A stretch of DNA of 64,000 nucleotides from assembly GCA_022824565.1 (NCBI GenBank), contig JAJDZQ010000103.1, positions 37,590 to 101,589 on the forward strand, written 5' to 3'. The notes beneath the pieces were generated by a model. That model made no database searches, had not been told where the DNA came from, and saw only the letters and a program-made list of their open reading frames with translations. The stretch is from Anaerolineae bacterium (GTDB lineage: Bacteria > Chloroflexota > Anaerolineae > Aggregatilineales > Phototrophicaceae). Position 1 is the first letter of the stretch. Every line of letters begins with the position of its first letter. This document shows, in pieces, positions 27,777-35,432 of the stretch. Position numbers and translations under genes: made by a program.

Positions 27777-28943
27777 TTGAAGACCTCCCAAACATTGCGC
27801 CTGGCGCTATTGCTGCTGTGTCTGTTTAGCTTGACCGCCTGCGTCGGCGCGCGCATGGGGGTCAGCTGGCCCTCGATCGGATTGATCGACCTGAATGGCG
27901 AGCAGCATATCGCGCTGGCCTACAACAACGATGTGGCGCTGTTGACGCCGTCCAATGGCTTGCCGGCGCGCTTGCTCAACCCGGTCAACGGGCAGCCCTT
28001 GCGCGACAACGATGGCAACCCACGCAGTTGGATTTTCCGCGGTTCGGACAACGGTGGCGGGCAATTCTATGCCCAGCCTATCCCAATCGATAGCGAAACC
28101 ATGCTCATCGCCGACAACAACAAGCGCCTGCTGCGCGTCGATTCGGTGGTGGTCGAGCTGGTCCGCGCGATTCCAATCGAAGACAAAGTCGTCGCCAGCA
28201 TGCTTGCGGCCGATGGCGTGCTCTATGTGCCATTCCAGGATGGCGGGCTGGGCGCGTATAGCCTGGATGGTTTTCGAGAACTGTGGCGCGTCCCCACCGA
28301 AGAAGGCATCTGGGCGAAGCCGCTGTTGGTGGGCGACAACCTCATTTTCCCCTCGCTCGACCATCACCTGTACGCGGTTGACCGCGAGAGCGGCGCGATT
28401 CAATGGACGGTCGACCTGGGCGGAGCGGTGGCTTCGACGCCGCTGCTGGCCAACGATCGCCTGTATGTCGGCAGCTTTAACAAGCGCTTCTTCGAGATTT
28501 CGCTGGATGGCGCGATCCTCAGCAGCTATGAGACCCAGAACTGGGTCTGGGGCACGCCAGCTATCGACGAGGACGGTTTTGTCTATCTGGCAGATTTGAG
28601 CGGCTATGTGCATGCGCTGGACGCGGAAGCGGGCCTGGCTTTGCGCTGGTCGCAGCAGATCGCCGAGCGCGGCATTCGGGCAGGTCCGCTGGTGCTTGAT
28701 GACCGCGTTGTGGTCGCCTCGCGCGATGGCAAGGTGTATTGGCTCGACCGCTATGACGGCGCGCTCATCAATGCCCGCGAAATTGACGACCGCCCCGAGC
28801 TGTTGGGCGATATGCTGCTGCTGGAACCGAGCGAAACACTGGCTATCGACGAGCCGCTGCTGCTGGTTACATCGGTGCACGACGGCCGCCTGTTAATCGC
28901 ATTTGGCGTTGACGGCCGCCAAACCTGGGTCTACCCGCGCTGA
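27777..28943 (+). CDS. PQQ-like beta-propeller lipoprotein
   Basis: A 388-residue exported lipoprotein. The start codon is TTG, 3 bp after yidD, with AAGGAG upstream. Signal peptide: two positive charges absent but K2, a hydrophobic stretch, then a lipobox LTAC with the modified Cys at residue 22. The mature part has repeated PQQ/BamB-like blades (for example AADGVLYVPFQDGGLGAYSLDGFRELWRVPTEEGIWAKPLLVGDNLIF in two halves around 140-180 and GGAVASTPLLANDRLYVGSF). It lies between yidD and yidC, an unusual place. A role in envelope protein assembly or quality control is inferred from location and fold. Confidence 0.82.
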   Translation: MKTSQTLRLALLLLCLFSLTACVGARMGVSWPSIGLIDLNGEQHIALAYNNDVALLTPSNGLPARLLNPVNGQPLRDNDGNPRSWIFRGSDNGGGQFYAQPIPIDSETMLIADNNKRLLRVDSVVVELVRAIPIEDKVVASMLAADGVLYVPFQDGGLGAYSLDGFRELWRVPTEEGIWAKPLLVGDNLIFPSLDHHLYAVDRESGAIQWTVDLGGAVASTPLLANDRLYVGSFNKRFFEISLDGAILSSYETQNWVWGTPAIDEDGFVYLADLSGYVHALDAEAGLALRWSQQIAERGIRAGPLVLDDRVVVASRDGKVYWLDRYDGALINAREIDDRPELLGDMLLLEPSETLAIDEPLLLVTSVHDGRLLIAFGVDGRQTWVYPR

Positions 28944-28965
28944 GCCATTACGGGAGCATTCCTGC

Positions 28966-29865
28966 ATGTGGGATCTGATATTAAACCCCTTTGTCACCAT
29001 ACTGGCTTGGCTCTATTCGGCGCTGAACCAGGATATCGTCCTGGCCATCATCGTGCTAACGGTGATTATCCGCGTGTTGACTTGGCCACTTTTTGCCAAA
29101 CAGCAAGAATCTTCGCGGCGTATGCAACAATTGCAGCCGCAGCTGAAGAAACTGCAAGAGAAATACAAGAACGACAAAGAGAAAATGTCGCAGGCGCAGA
29201 TGAAGCTGTATCGGGAAAACAAAGTCAATCCCGTTGGCGGCTGCTTCCCCATGTTGATTCAGTTCCCGATCCTCATCGGTTTGTATCAGGCGATTTTCTT
29301 TGCGCTGGCGGCCACGCCTTTTCAGTTGGTCGATTTGTCCGAGCGGCTGCTCATCCCGGGCTTGGATTCGCTGATTCCTCTGCAACGCATGTGGTCGCCC
29401 ATCCCCCAGTTGACAGACGTGCTGCCGACTTTGGATTTGACACTCGCGCCGACAGAAAACCCCCCATATGCCCTGGCCTTGCCGCTGCTGGTGTTAATCA
29501 CCACCTGGGCGCAGCAGAAGCTGACCATGTCCATGACCGGGCAGAAGTCCAGCAAAAACGACGACGACGATGAAGAAGACAGCAACCCCGGCGGGCAGGC
29601 AGCCGCCATGACCAAGAGCATGACGACCATCATGCCCATTATGTTCGGTTTCTTCTCGCTGTCGTTTTCGGTGGGATTGTCGCTCTACTTCGTGACATCC
29701 AATCTCATCGGCATGGTGCAATACAGCCCCCAGGGACGGCGCGTGCTGGAGCGAGTCTTCGGTGGCAAGGGGGATGAAGCGCCGGTGGAAGTGGACTTCG
29801 CCGACGATGAACCAAGCCCCAAGAAACCGCGCCGCAGCAAGAAAAAGAAGCCGCGCAAAAAATAA
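28966..29865 (+). CDS. yidC: YidC/Oxa1 family membrane protein insertase
   Basis: Inserts and folds inner-membrane proteins. 299 residues from the ATG at 28966, which has GGGAG upstream; a longer open frame overlaps the preceding gene and is not credible. The short N-terminus without a large periplasmic domain is the Gram-positive/Oxa1 type. Family features are the helical region KQQESSRRMQQLQPQLKKLQEKYK, the NPVGGCFPMLIQFPILIGLYQAI segment (about residues 89-110) and later membrane helices. The tail is strongly basic (RRSKKKKPRKK), as in ribosome-binding YidC variants. Confidence 0.92.
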   Translation: MWDLILNPFVTILAWLYSALNQDIVLAIIVLTVIIRVLTWPLFAKQQESSRRMQQLQPQLKKLQEKYKNDKEKMSQAQMKLYRENKVNPVGGCFPMLIQFPILIGLYQAIFFALAATPFQLVDLSERLLIPGLDSLIPLQRMWSPIPQLTDVLPTLDLTLAPTENPPYALALPLLVLITTWAQQKLTMSMTGQKSSKNDDDDEEDSNPGGQAAAMTKSMTTIMPIMFGFFSLSFSVGLSLYFVTSNLIGMVQYSPQGRRVLERVFGGKGDEAPVEVDFADDEPSPKKPRRSKKKKPRKK

Positions 29866-29900
29866 ATGCGTCCGCCGCAGCCAACGCAAAGGAACGAACG

Positions 29901-30665
29901 ATGGAGATGATCGAAGTTACCGCCAACTCGGTAGACGCAGCCATCAGCAAGGGCTTGTCTCAGCTCAAGGCCGCGCCCGCCGATGTCATGGTGGAAGTGC
30001 TGGAAGAACCCAACACCGGCTTGTTCGGTTTCGGCGCTCGTGAGGCGCGGGTGCGCCTGGTGCTGATCGGCCAGCGCCAAGCTCCTGAACCCGAAGAGCT
30101 TCCCCAAGACCTGGACGAGGAGTACGACCAGGAATACGCCGAGCCTCGCAACGAAGAGCCAGCCACCGGCGCAATCACTGTGGTCGCCGATGTCGAGCTG
30201 GACGAAGACGCGACAGTTGGGCTAGAAGTATTGGAAGCGTTGCTGACGCGCATGCGCATTGACGCGCAAATCAACATAAACCGCAGCGACGATGATGAGG
30301 GCGATGACCCGCACTGGATGCTCAATATCACCGGCCAGCGCATCAACCGGCTCATCGGGCGGCGCGGAGAAACACTGGCCTCCCTGCAGCATATCGTGCG
30401 CTTGATCTGCAGCCGCAAACTGGAGCGACGCGCCAATATCATCATCGATGCCGAAGGCTACAAGACGGGACGATCCAACCGGCTGCGCGGGCTCGCCAAA
30501 CGCATGGCGAAGCAAGCTGTTCAGCAAGGGCGCACCATCACGCTCGAGCCGATGCAGCCCAGCGAACGGCGCATCATTCATTTGACTCTGCGCGACCGCG
30601 AAGATGTGAGCACGCAAAGCGTTGGCGAAGGCCGCGCGCGCAAAGTTACCATCGTGCCCAACTAA
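29901..30665 (+). CDS. jag: Jag/KhpB-type RNA-binding protein
   Basis: A 254-residue cytoplasmic protein with the three Jag domains: Jag_N (residues 1-55, MIEVTANSVDAAISKGLSQL), a KH domain (about 140-190, with GRRGETLASLQHIV as the GxxG-like loop) and a C-terminal R3H domain (ERRIIHLTLRD, about 220-231). An acidic linker separates the first two. AAAGGA precedes the start. Jag is the usual neighbour of yidC and acts in cell-division and small-RNA regulation in Firmicutes. Its role here is inferred from that. Confidence 0.92.
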   Translation: MEMIEVTANSVDAAISKGLSQLKAAPADVMVEVLEEPNTGLFGFGAREARVRLVLIGQRQAPEPEELPQDLDEEYDQEYAEPRNEEPATGAITVVADVELDEDATVGLEVLEALLTRMRIDAQININRSDDDEGDDPHWMLNITGQRINRLIGRRGETLASLQHIVRLICSRKLERRANIIIDAEGYKTGRSNRLRGLAKRMAKQAVQQGRTITLEPMQPSERRIIHLTLRDREDVSTQSVGEGRARKVTIVPN

Positions 30666-30686
30666 ACCCAGCGGCGCGCCATAGCC

Positions 30687-31532
30687 ATGCCCTCTCCAAT
30701 TGATGTTCTGACCATCGGACATTTGACTGCCGATCTGGTGCCGGGCGGTCGCATGCTGGGCGGCACTGTCGCCTATGCCGCGCCGACTTATGCCGCTTTT
30801 GGACACCGAGTCGGCGTGCTGACCAGCGCAGCGTACGCCGAGCCTTTGCTGCAACACTTGTTGCCGCATGGCGAACTGGTCAGCCTGCCCGCCAATAACT
30901 CATTGACCTATGAAAATGTCTATTCCGATGCGGGCCGTCAGCAATTCGTGCGTGCCACGGCCAAGCCTTTGCGATATGCGCATGTGCCAGTTGGCTGGAT
31001 AGATGCGCCTTACCTGCACATGGGACCGCTGGCGGCCGAGGTAGACCCGCTGGAATTGGCCAGCCGCTTCCCCAATGCGACCAAGATGCTGACTTTGCAA
31101 GGCATGCTGCGGCGCTGGGATGCCGATGGCCTGGTCAAATTTCGGCGCTGGTTCGATGCCGATGCGCTGCGCAAGATCAATATCGTCGTCTACAGCGAAG
31201 AGGACATCCGCCTGTCTCCGCAGTTGACCGACGAGATGCGCCGCGTCTGCCAGCACCTGGTGGTGACCAACGGTCGCGAAGGCGGCAGCCATTATCATGC
31301 TGGCGGCGTTATGCGCTATGCAAGCCTGGAAGTTGACGCGCGCGACTTGACCGGGGCTGGCGATGTCTTCGCGGCGGCGCTGCTGGGCAGTTTGCAGCGG
31401 CTTAATGGCGATGTGCCGGCGGCTGTGCGCCTGGCTGGACGGCTGGCAGCCTATTCCGTGACCCGCGCCAGCCTGGACAGCGCGCCCACCAAGGCAGAAA
31501 TTGAACGCGAACTAAACAGGCTAGAAGCATGA
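30687..31532 (+). CDS. PfkB-family carbohydrate or nucleoside kinase
   Basis: A 281-residue sugar- or nucleoside-kinase of the PfkB (ribokinase) family. The catalytic motif LTGAGDVFAAAL has the base D226, and the N-terminal MLGGTVAYAA substrate region is present. It lies 21 bp after jag and overlaps the following amidohydrolase by 4 bp. The substrate cannot be named; the glycine-rich start is like those of ribokinase-related kinases of unknown specificity. Confidence 0.85.
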   Translation: MPSPIDVLTIGHLTADLVPGGRMLGGTVAYAAPTYAAFGHRVGVLTSAAYAEPLLQHLLPHGELVSLPANNSLTYENVYSDAGRQQFVRATAKPLRYAHVPVGWIDAPYLHMGPLAAEVDPLELASRFPNATKMLTLQGMLRRWDADGLVKFRRWFDADALRKINIVVYSEEDIRLSPQLTDEMRRVCQHLVVTNGREGGSHYHAGGVMRYASLEVDARDLTGAGDVFAAALLGSLQRLNGDVPAAVRLAGRLAAYSVTRASLDSAPTKAEIERELNRLEA

Positions 31533-33130
31533 TTCACTCCATTCTGCTTAATGGCAACATCATCACGCTGGACGATGCTCGGCCTCGCGCCAGCGCCATG
31601 GCCATCGGCTATGACAGGCTGGTCGCTGTGGGTGATGATGCCGAGGTCACGCGGCTGGCAGGACCCGGCACAACAACACTCGACCTGGACGGCAAAACTG
31701 TGCTGCCAGGCTTCACCGATGCCCACTTGCATTGGCAGGCGCAGGCGGAATCCATGCGCTCGGTCAATGTCTTTGAACTGCCCAGCAAAGCCGAAGCGCT
31801 GGAACGCGTCCAGTTGCGCGCGCAGCAGACACCAGCCGGCGAATGGATCACCGGGCAGGGCTGGGCGCAGGACCTGTGGGAGGACCGCGCCTTCCCCAAC
31901 TCAGCCGATTTGGACGCGGTCGCCCCCAACAACCCCGTCTATCTGTCGGCAAAGAGCGGACATGCCGCCTGGGTGAATTCGCGCGCGCTGGGCTTGGCTG
32001 GCGTCACGAACTCAACGCCCGATCCCGACGGCGGCGAGATCTTGCGCGATGACCAGGGCGCGGCCACCGGCATCTTGCTGGAGACGGCCATGGATATCGT
32101 CAGCGCCCAGGTGCCATCGCCAGGTCCCGAACAGTTGGCGGACATGATGCAGGTTGCGCAAGAGCATGCGTTGCAGCGCGGGCTTTGCATGATTCACGAC
32201 TTTGATGACCCGTCGTGCCTGGTGGCGCTGCAGATCTTGCGAGAACGCGGCAATTTGTGCCTGCGCGTCGTCAAACAGATCAATCAACATTGGCTGGACG
32301 CGGCGCTCGCTACGGGGCTTCGCCGCAACTTTGGGGATGACTGGATTCGCATCGGTGCCTTGAAGTTGTTTGCGGATGGCGCGCTGGGACCAAAGACCGC
32401 GCTCATGTTCGAAGCGTATGCCGGCGAAGATTGGAATACTGGCATGGCACTGGTCGAGAAAGAAGAAATGGTCGACTATGTTTGTCGCGCCAGCGCTGGT
32501 GGCTTGCCCTCCAGCATTCACGCCATCGGCGACAAAGCGGTGCACGATGTGCTGGATGTGTTCGAGATTGCGCGGGCGCAAGAAGCCTCGCGGGGCGAAA
32601 CGCGCTCCAGCCGCCGCCATCGCATTGAGCATGTGCAAATCATCCACCCCCAGGATGCGCATCGGCTGGCGCAGCTGGATGTCATCGCCTCCATGCAGCC
32701 AATCCACGCCACCTCCGACATGCTCACCGCCGACCGCTATTGGGGCGAGCGCACCAGGTGGTCATACAATCCACGTTTGCAGCTGGAGCATGGCGCGCGC
32801 GTCGCCTTTGGTTCTGATGCGCCTGTCGAGCCGCTCGATCCACTGCTGGGGATTCATGCTGCGCTTACTCGCCAACGCGATGGCGAACCGGCCGGTGGCT
32901 GGCATCCCGAAGCGCGCATCAGCTTGTACGAGGCGCTGTTGGGCTATACGCAAGGTCCTGCCTATGCCGCCGAAATGGAAGACCGCCTGGGCCGGCTGCG
33001 CCCCGGTTACCTTGCCGATCTGGTCGTGCTCGACCGCGATATCACGCGCGTGCCGGCCGACGAGATCCCCGCGTTGCGCGTATTGGGCACGATGGTTGGC
33101 GGAGACTGGCGTTATCGTGACTTCGACTAG
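31529..33130 (+). CDS. Amidohydrolase of the YtcJ-like family
   Basis: A 533-residue member of the amidohydrolase superfamily (COG1574). Metal-binding HxH is at H66/H68 in LPGFTDAHLHW; later metal and substrate motifs include SIHAIGDKAVHDVLDVF and HRIEHVQ, and GSDAPVEPLDPLLGIHAA near the C-terminus. The usual C-terminal strand returning to the metal domain (LADLVVLDRDI) is present. ATGA overlap with the kinase gene shows coupling. Substrates of YtcJ relatives include N-substituted formamides but most are unknown. The stop overlaps the stop of a convergent DM13 gene. Confidence 0.85.
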   Translation: MIHSILLNGNIITLDDARPRASAMAIGYDRLVAVGDDAEVTRLAGPGTTTLDLDGKTVLPGFTDAHLHWQAQAESMRSVNVFELPSKAEALERVQLRAQQTPAGEWITGQGWAQDLWEDRAFPNSADLDAVAPNNPVYLSAKSGHAAWVNSRALGLAGVTNSTPDPDGGEILRDDQGAATGILLETAMDIVSAQVPSPGPEQLADMMQVAQEHALQRGLCMIHDFDDPSCLVALQILRERGNLCLRVVKQINQHWLDAALATGLRRNFGDDWIRIGALKLFADGALGPKTALMFEAYAGEDWNTGMALVEKEEMVDYVCRASAGGLPSSIHAIGDKAVHDVLDVFEIARAQEASRGETRSSRRHRIEHVQIIHPQDAHRLAQLDVIASMQPIHATSDMLTADRYWGERTRWSYNPRLQLEHGARVAFGSDAPVEPLDPLLGIHAALTRQRDGEPAGGWHPEARISLYEALLGYTQGPAYAAEMEDRLGRLRPGYLADLVVLDRDITRVPADEIPALRVLGTMVGGDWRYRDFD

Positions 33131-33768
33131 CTGCTTGTCAACTCTGCCGAGCTGAAGACAACGCGGAATGGTCTGCAATAGATGACGACGCTTTGGAAGC
33201 GCGCCAGGTCGGTCTCCGCCGGGATCTCGTAATTCTGGCTGCCGATATTGCCTTTCAGCGCGCCCAGATGCAGCGGCTCTTCGCCCAAACCCGCGAATGT
33301 TGTGGTCGGGTATTCTGGCGAAAGATACACATGCAGGTCGGGACCATTCTTGGAAGTGAAGTTCTCGAAGCGCAAGAAATGTCTGCCATCGGGCAGGGCA
33401 TAGATCTTGGCGAAGCCGTCTGCGCCATGGATGGGGTCGATGTGAATGAATTCGCCGCTGGCTTGTTCGATGGGATCAGCCGGCATTTCTGTCGGCATGG
33501 CTTGTTGCGCTTCGGGCACAACGTTGCCCGCTTCCATCTGGGCAAGGGCAGTCTGCGCCGCCATCTCGCGGTTGTCCTTCGCCATGTCCAGCAACATCCG
33601 CTTCTCCGCGTCTGGCATGCTATCGACGGCATCGCGCTGGGTTTGGGTCAAGCTCGGGAAAGCTTCATCGACCTCGCGATTGACAAAGTAAAGCCAGGGT
33701 TGCGTTATGGCCAGCGCCACCACCACCAGCGCGACTGCCAGCCCAGCTAGAATCCATTTGCGCGACAT
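33127..33768 (-). CDS. Membrane-anchored DM13-domain protein
   Basis: A 213-residue protein with an N-terminal membrane helix (residues 4-24, WILAGLAVALVVVALAITQPW) and a C-terminal DM13 domain (about 105-210). The domain shows GEFIHIDPIHGADGFAKIYAL, the central HFLRFENFTSKNGPDLHVYLS, LGALKGNIGSQNYEIP and a single Cys in VVIYCRPF. DM13 domains are thought to serve in electron transfer or redox binding at membranes. ATG at 33768 follows GGTGGAG; an upstream in-frame extension into tpx is not real. tpx is divergent, sharing 129 bp of intergenic DNA. Its partner is unknown. Confidence 0.82.
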   Translation of the reverse strand: MSRKWILAGLAVALVVVALAITQPWLYFVNREVDEAFPSLTQTQRDAVDSMPDAEKRMLLDMAKDNREMAAQTALAQMEAGNVVPEAQQAMPTEMPADPIEQASGEFIHIDPIHGADGFAKIYALPDGRHFLRFENFTSKNGPDLHVYLSPEYPTTTFAGLGEEPLHLGALKGNIGSQNYEIPAETDLARFQSVVIYCRPFRVVFSSAELTSS

Positions 33769-33806
33769 GCTCCACCCCCCAGTCAACCATCCTCTAAACT
33801 GCCATC

Positions 33807-33834
33807 TTGCCACATCGGGCACCACGATTATAAT
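33807..33834 (+). promoter_or_regulatory. Sigma70-type promoter of tpx
   Basis: TTGCCA, 16-bp spacer, TATAAT. The -10 is perfect. The expected start is about 57 bp upstream of the tpx ATG, in the gap to the divergent DM13 gene. Confidence 0.65.
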
Positions 33835-33897
33835 CCCTATGCCCTTGTGGCACATTGATAAGCCAGAAATTGTGAAAAAACCAAAAGGAGACTCCGC

Positions 33898-34404
33898 ATG
33901 GCGCGCAAAGGCATGATGGTCGGAGACAATGAACACCCCGTACAAAACGAAATGCTCGCGACAGGTTCGCCAGCGCCCGACTTTACCTTGATCGCCACCG
34001 ACCTCAGCAGCCGCTCGCTGGCGGATTATGCGGGCAAAGTCAAGGTTATCAGCGTCATCCCCTCCATCGACACGGGCGTCTGCGCGGCTCAAACGCGGCG
34101 TTTCAATGAAGAAGCGGCCGGGCTGAACGACACTGTCGTACTGACAGTCAGCGCCGATATGCCTTTTGCTTTGGGGCGCTTCTGTGGCGCGGAAGGCATC
34201 GAAAATACCGAGACCTTGACGACCCAGCGCGACATGCAATTCGCCGATGATTATGGCGTGCACGATACAGAATGGCGCATCTGCCAGCGCGCTGTCTTTG
34301 TGCTGGACCGCGACAATTTGCTGCGCCACGCCGAATATGTGCCGGTGATTGGCGACGAGGTCGACTACCAAGCGGCTTTGGCGGCGGCGCGTTCGCTGGC
34401 TTAG
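33898..34404 (+). CDS. tpx: Thiol peroxidase (2-Cys peroxiredoxin)
   Basis: Reduces hydrogen and organic peroxides with thioredoxin-type donors. It is 168 residues. The peroxidatic site SVIPSIDTGVC has Cys62 and the resolving Cys is C96 in GRFCGAEGI, the Tpx arrangement. Conserved SPAPDFTL lies near residue 24. AAAAGGAG precedes the ATG at ideal spacing. It is a monocistronic gene followed by repeat C. Confidence 0.93.
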   Translation: MARKGMMVGDNEHPVQNEMLATGSPAPDFTLIATDLSSRSLADYAGKVKVISVIPSIDTGVCAAQTRRFNEEAAGLNDTVVLTVSADMPFALGRFCGAEGIENTETLTTQRDMQFADDYGVHDTEWRICQRAVFVLDRDNLLRHAEYVPVIGDEVDYQAALAAARSLA

Positions 34405-34413
34405 GGCTGCGGG

Positions 34414-34577
34414 TCTACCCCACCCCCCAACCCCCTCCCCGAAGCATCAGGGAGGGGGAGCAAATTCAGAGAAAATGAAATCTGATGCTCATTTTTTGCA
34501 GCTTAGCAAGGTTTGCACTGGTTTCTCGACGAGTCTCCCTTCTCCATTGATATGGGGAAGGGCCGGGCTGGGGTAGA
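34414..34577 (+). repeat. MITE-like repeat, copy C
   Basis: A 164-bp element just after tpx that starts TCTACCCCACCCCCC and ends GGGCTGGGGTAGA, giving inverted terminal arms TCTACCCC/GGGGTAGA. The interior matches copies A, D, E and F, including GAAGCATCAGGGAGGGGGAG and CTCGACGAGTCTCCCTTCTC. It lies in the intergenic gap 34405-34768. Otherwise that gap shows only a candidate promoter. No transposase is present. Confidence 0.9.
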
Positions 34578-34702
34578 CCCTCACACATATCAACAGCGGG
34601 CAACAGACCGCGCGAGGATTCGGTGTAGACGGGCTGTGTCTAAGCGCCCCTCGTGCCAAGGTTATTGATGTCAGTGCCCTCAAAACGGCTAGCTCGTAAG
34701 TA

Positions 34703-34730
34703 TTGTCGATTCGATATCTTGTGTTAATAT
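34703..34730 (+). promoter_or_regulatory. Candidate promoter of the small secreted protein
   Basis: TTGTCG, 16-bp spacer, TAATAT, in AT-rich DNA about 40-65 bp upstream of the start at 34769. Confidence 0.45.
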
Positions 34731-34768
34731 TCTTTATGCTTAGCCATATCATCCCAAAGGGGGATTCC

Positions 34769-35221
34769 ATGTTGAAACGATACATTGCCATCGCGCTCGT
34801 CATGTTGTTGCTCGTAGTACCTGTGGTTAGCGCGCAAAAGCAACTTCTAGACGCGCCTACTGGCTTTACGGTTACCTACGTAACCGGTAGCGACAAGGCA
34901 GACCACTGGCTCGCTGAATGGAATACCGTTACCAACGAAAAGAAGTGGAACCTGAAGTTCACCAACGGTGCCTTGGCTGCCGACGCGTGGGATCGCATTA
35001 AAGGCTCAAAGGGAGAAAAACGCAGCGCAGTTGGCTCGCATGGCAAGGTCTGGTACTGGCAAGATAGTGATACTGGCAAGAGCTATCTAAGCTGGCGAGG
35101 CGCTCTCGTCGGCTTTAGCAACATCTCGCTGGACTTCAAGCTGTTTGTCCGTACCTCCGACAACAACAAACGCACCGAGTTCGCGCAATATCGATACAAT
35201 CCGCCAAGTCAAAATAGCTAG
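34769..35221 (+). CDS. Small secreted protein of unknown function
   Basis: A 150-residue protein. The ATG at 34769 has GGGGG a short distance upstream. The N-terminus is a typical signal peptide: MLKRYIAIALVMLLLVVPVVSA, cleavage expected after A22. The mature part contains TYVTGSDKADHWLAEWN, aromatic pairs and KVWYWQDSDTGKSYLSWRGA; no cysteines and no known motif. The gene lies in lower-GC DNA than its surroundings, with its own promoter and a strong terminator, suggesting an independent unit that may be acquired. Function unknown. Confidence 0.7.
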   Translation: MLKRYIAIALVMLLLVVPVVSAQKQLLDAPTGFTVTYVTGSDKADHWLAEWNTVTNEKKWNLKFTNGALAADAWDRIKGSKGEKRSAVGSHGKVWYWQDSDTGKSYLSWRGALVGFSNISLDFKLFVRTSDNNKRTEFAQYRYNPPSQNS

Positions 35222-35249
35222 CGGAAAATGCATCGCAAGTGGTGTGAGT

Positions 35250-35276
35250 AAAAGGTCGCCTTCGGGCGGCTTTTTT
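35250..35276 (+). terminator. Rho-independent terminator after the small secreted protein
   Basis: GTCGCC-TTCG-GGCGGC stem-loop (six pairs, one G-U, with a stable UUCG tetraloop) directly followed by TTTTTT. It is about 30 bp after the stop codon. Confidence 0.85.
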
Positions 35277-35350
35277 CTTGCAAGCTGGGCACGGATGCAG
35301 CGAGTGGTTCTCCGTGTCGAATTGGCGGGTTCGGGTATACTGCCCTCGTA

Positions 35351-35392
<42 letters not shown>

Positions 35393-35432
35393 AATCGTTT
35401 TATAGTTCGGCTAGCCAAGAGAAGGGCAGAGC

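Noticed and set aside
33769..34371. Extended N-terminus of the DM13 protein into tpx
   Set aside because: It is antisense to tpx, and a proper start with Shine-Dalgarno and membrane helix lies at 33768.
34349..34576. Small proline-rich protein reading from repeat C
   Set aside because: The same kind of peptide is read from every copy of the repeat; it is a by-product of the element sequence.
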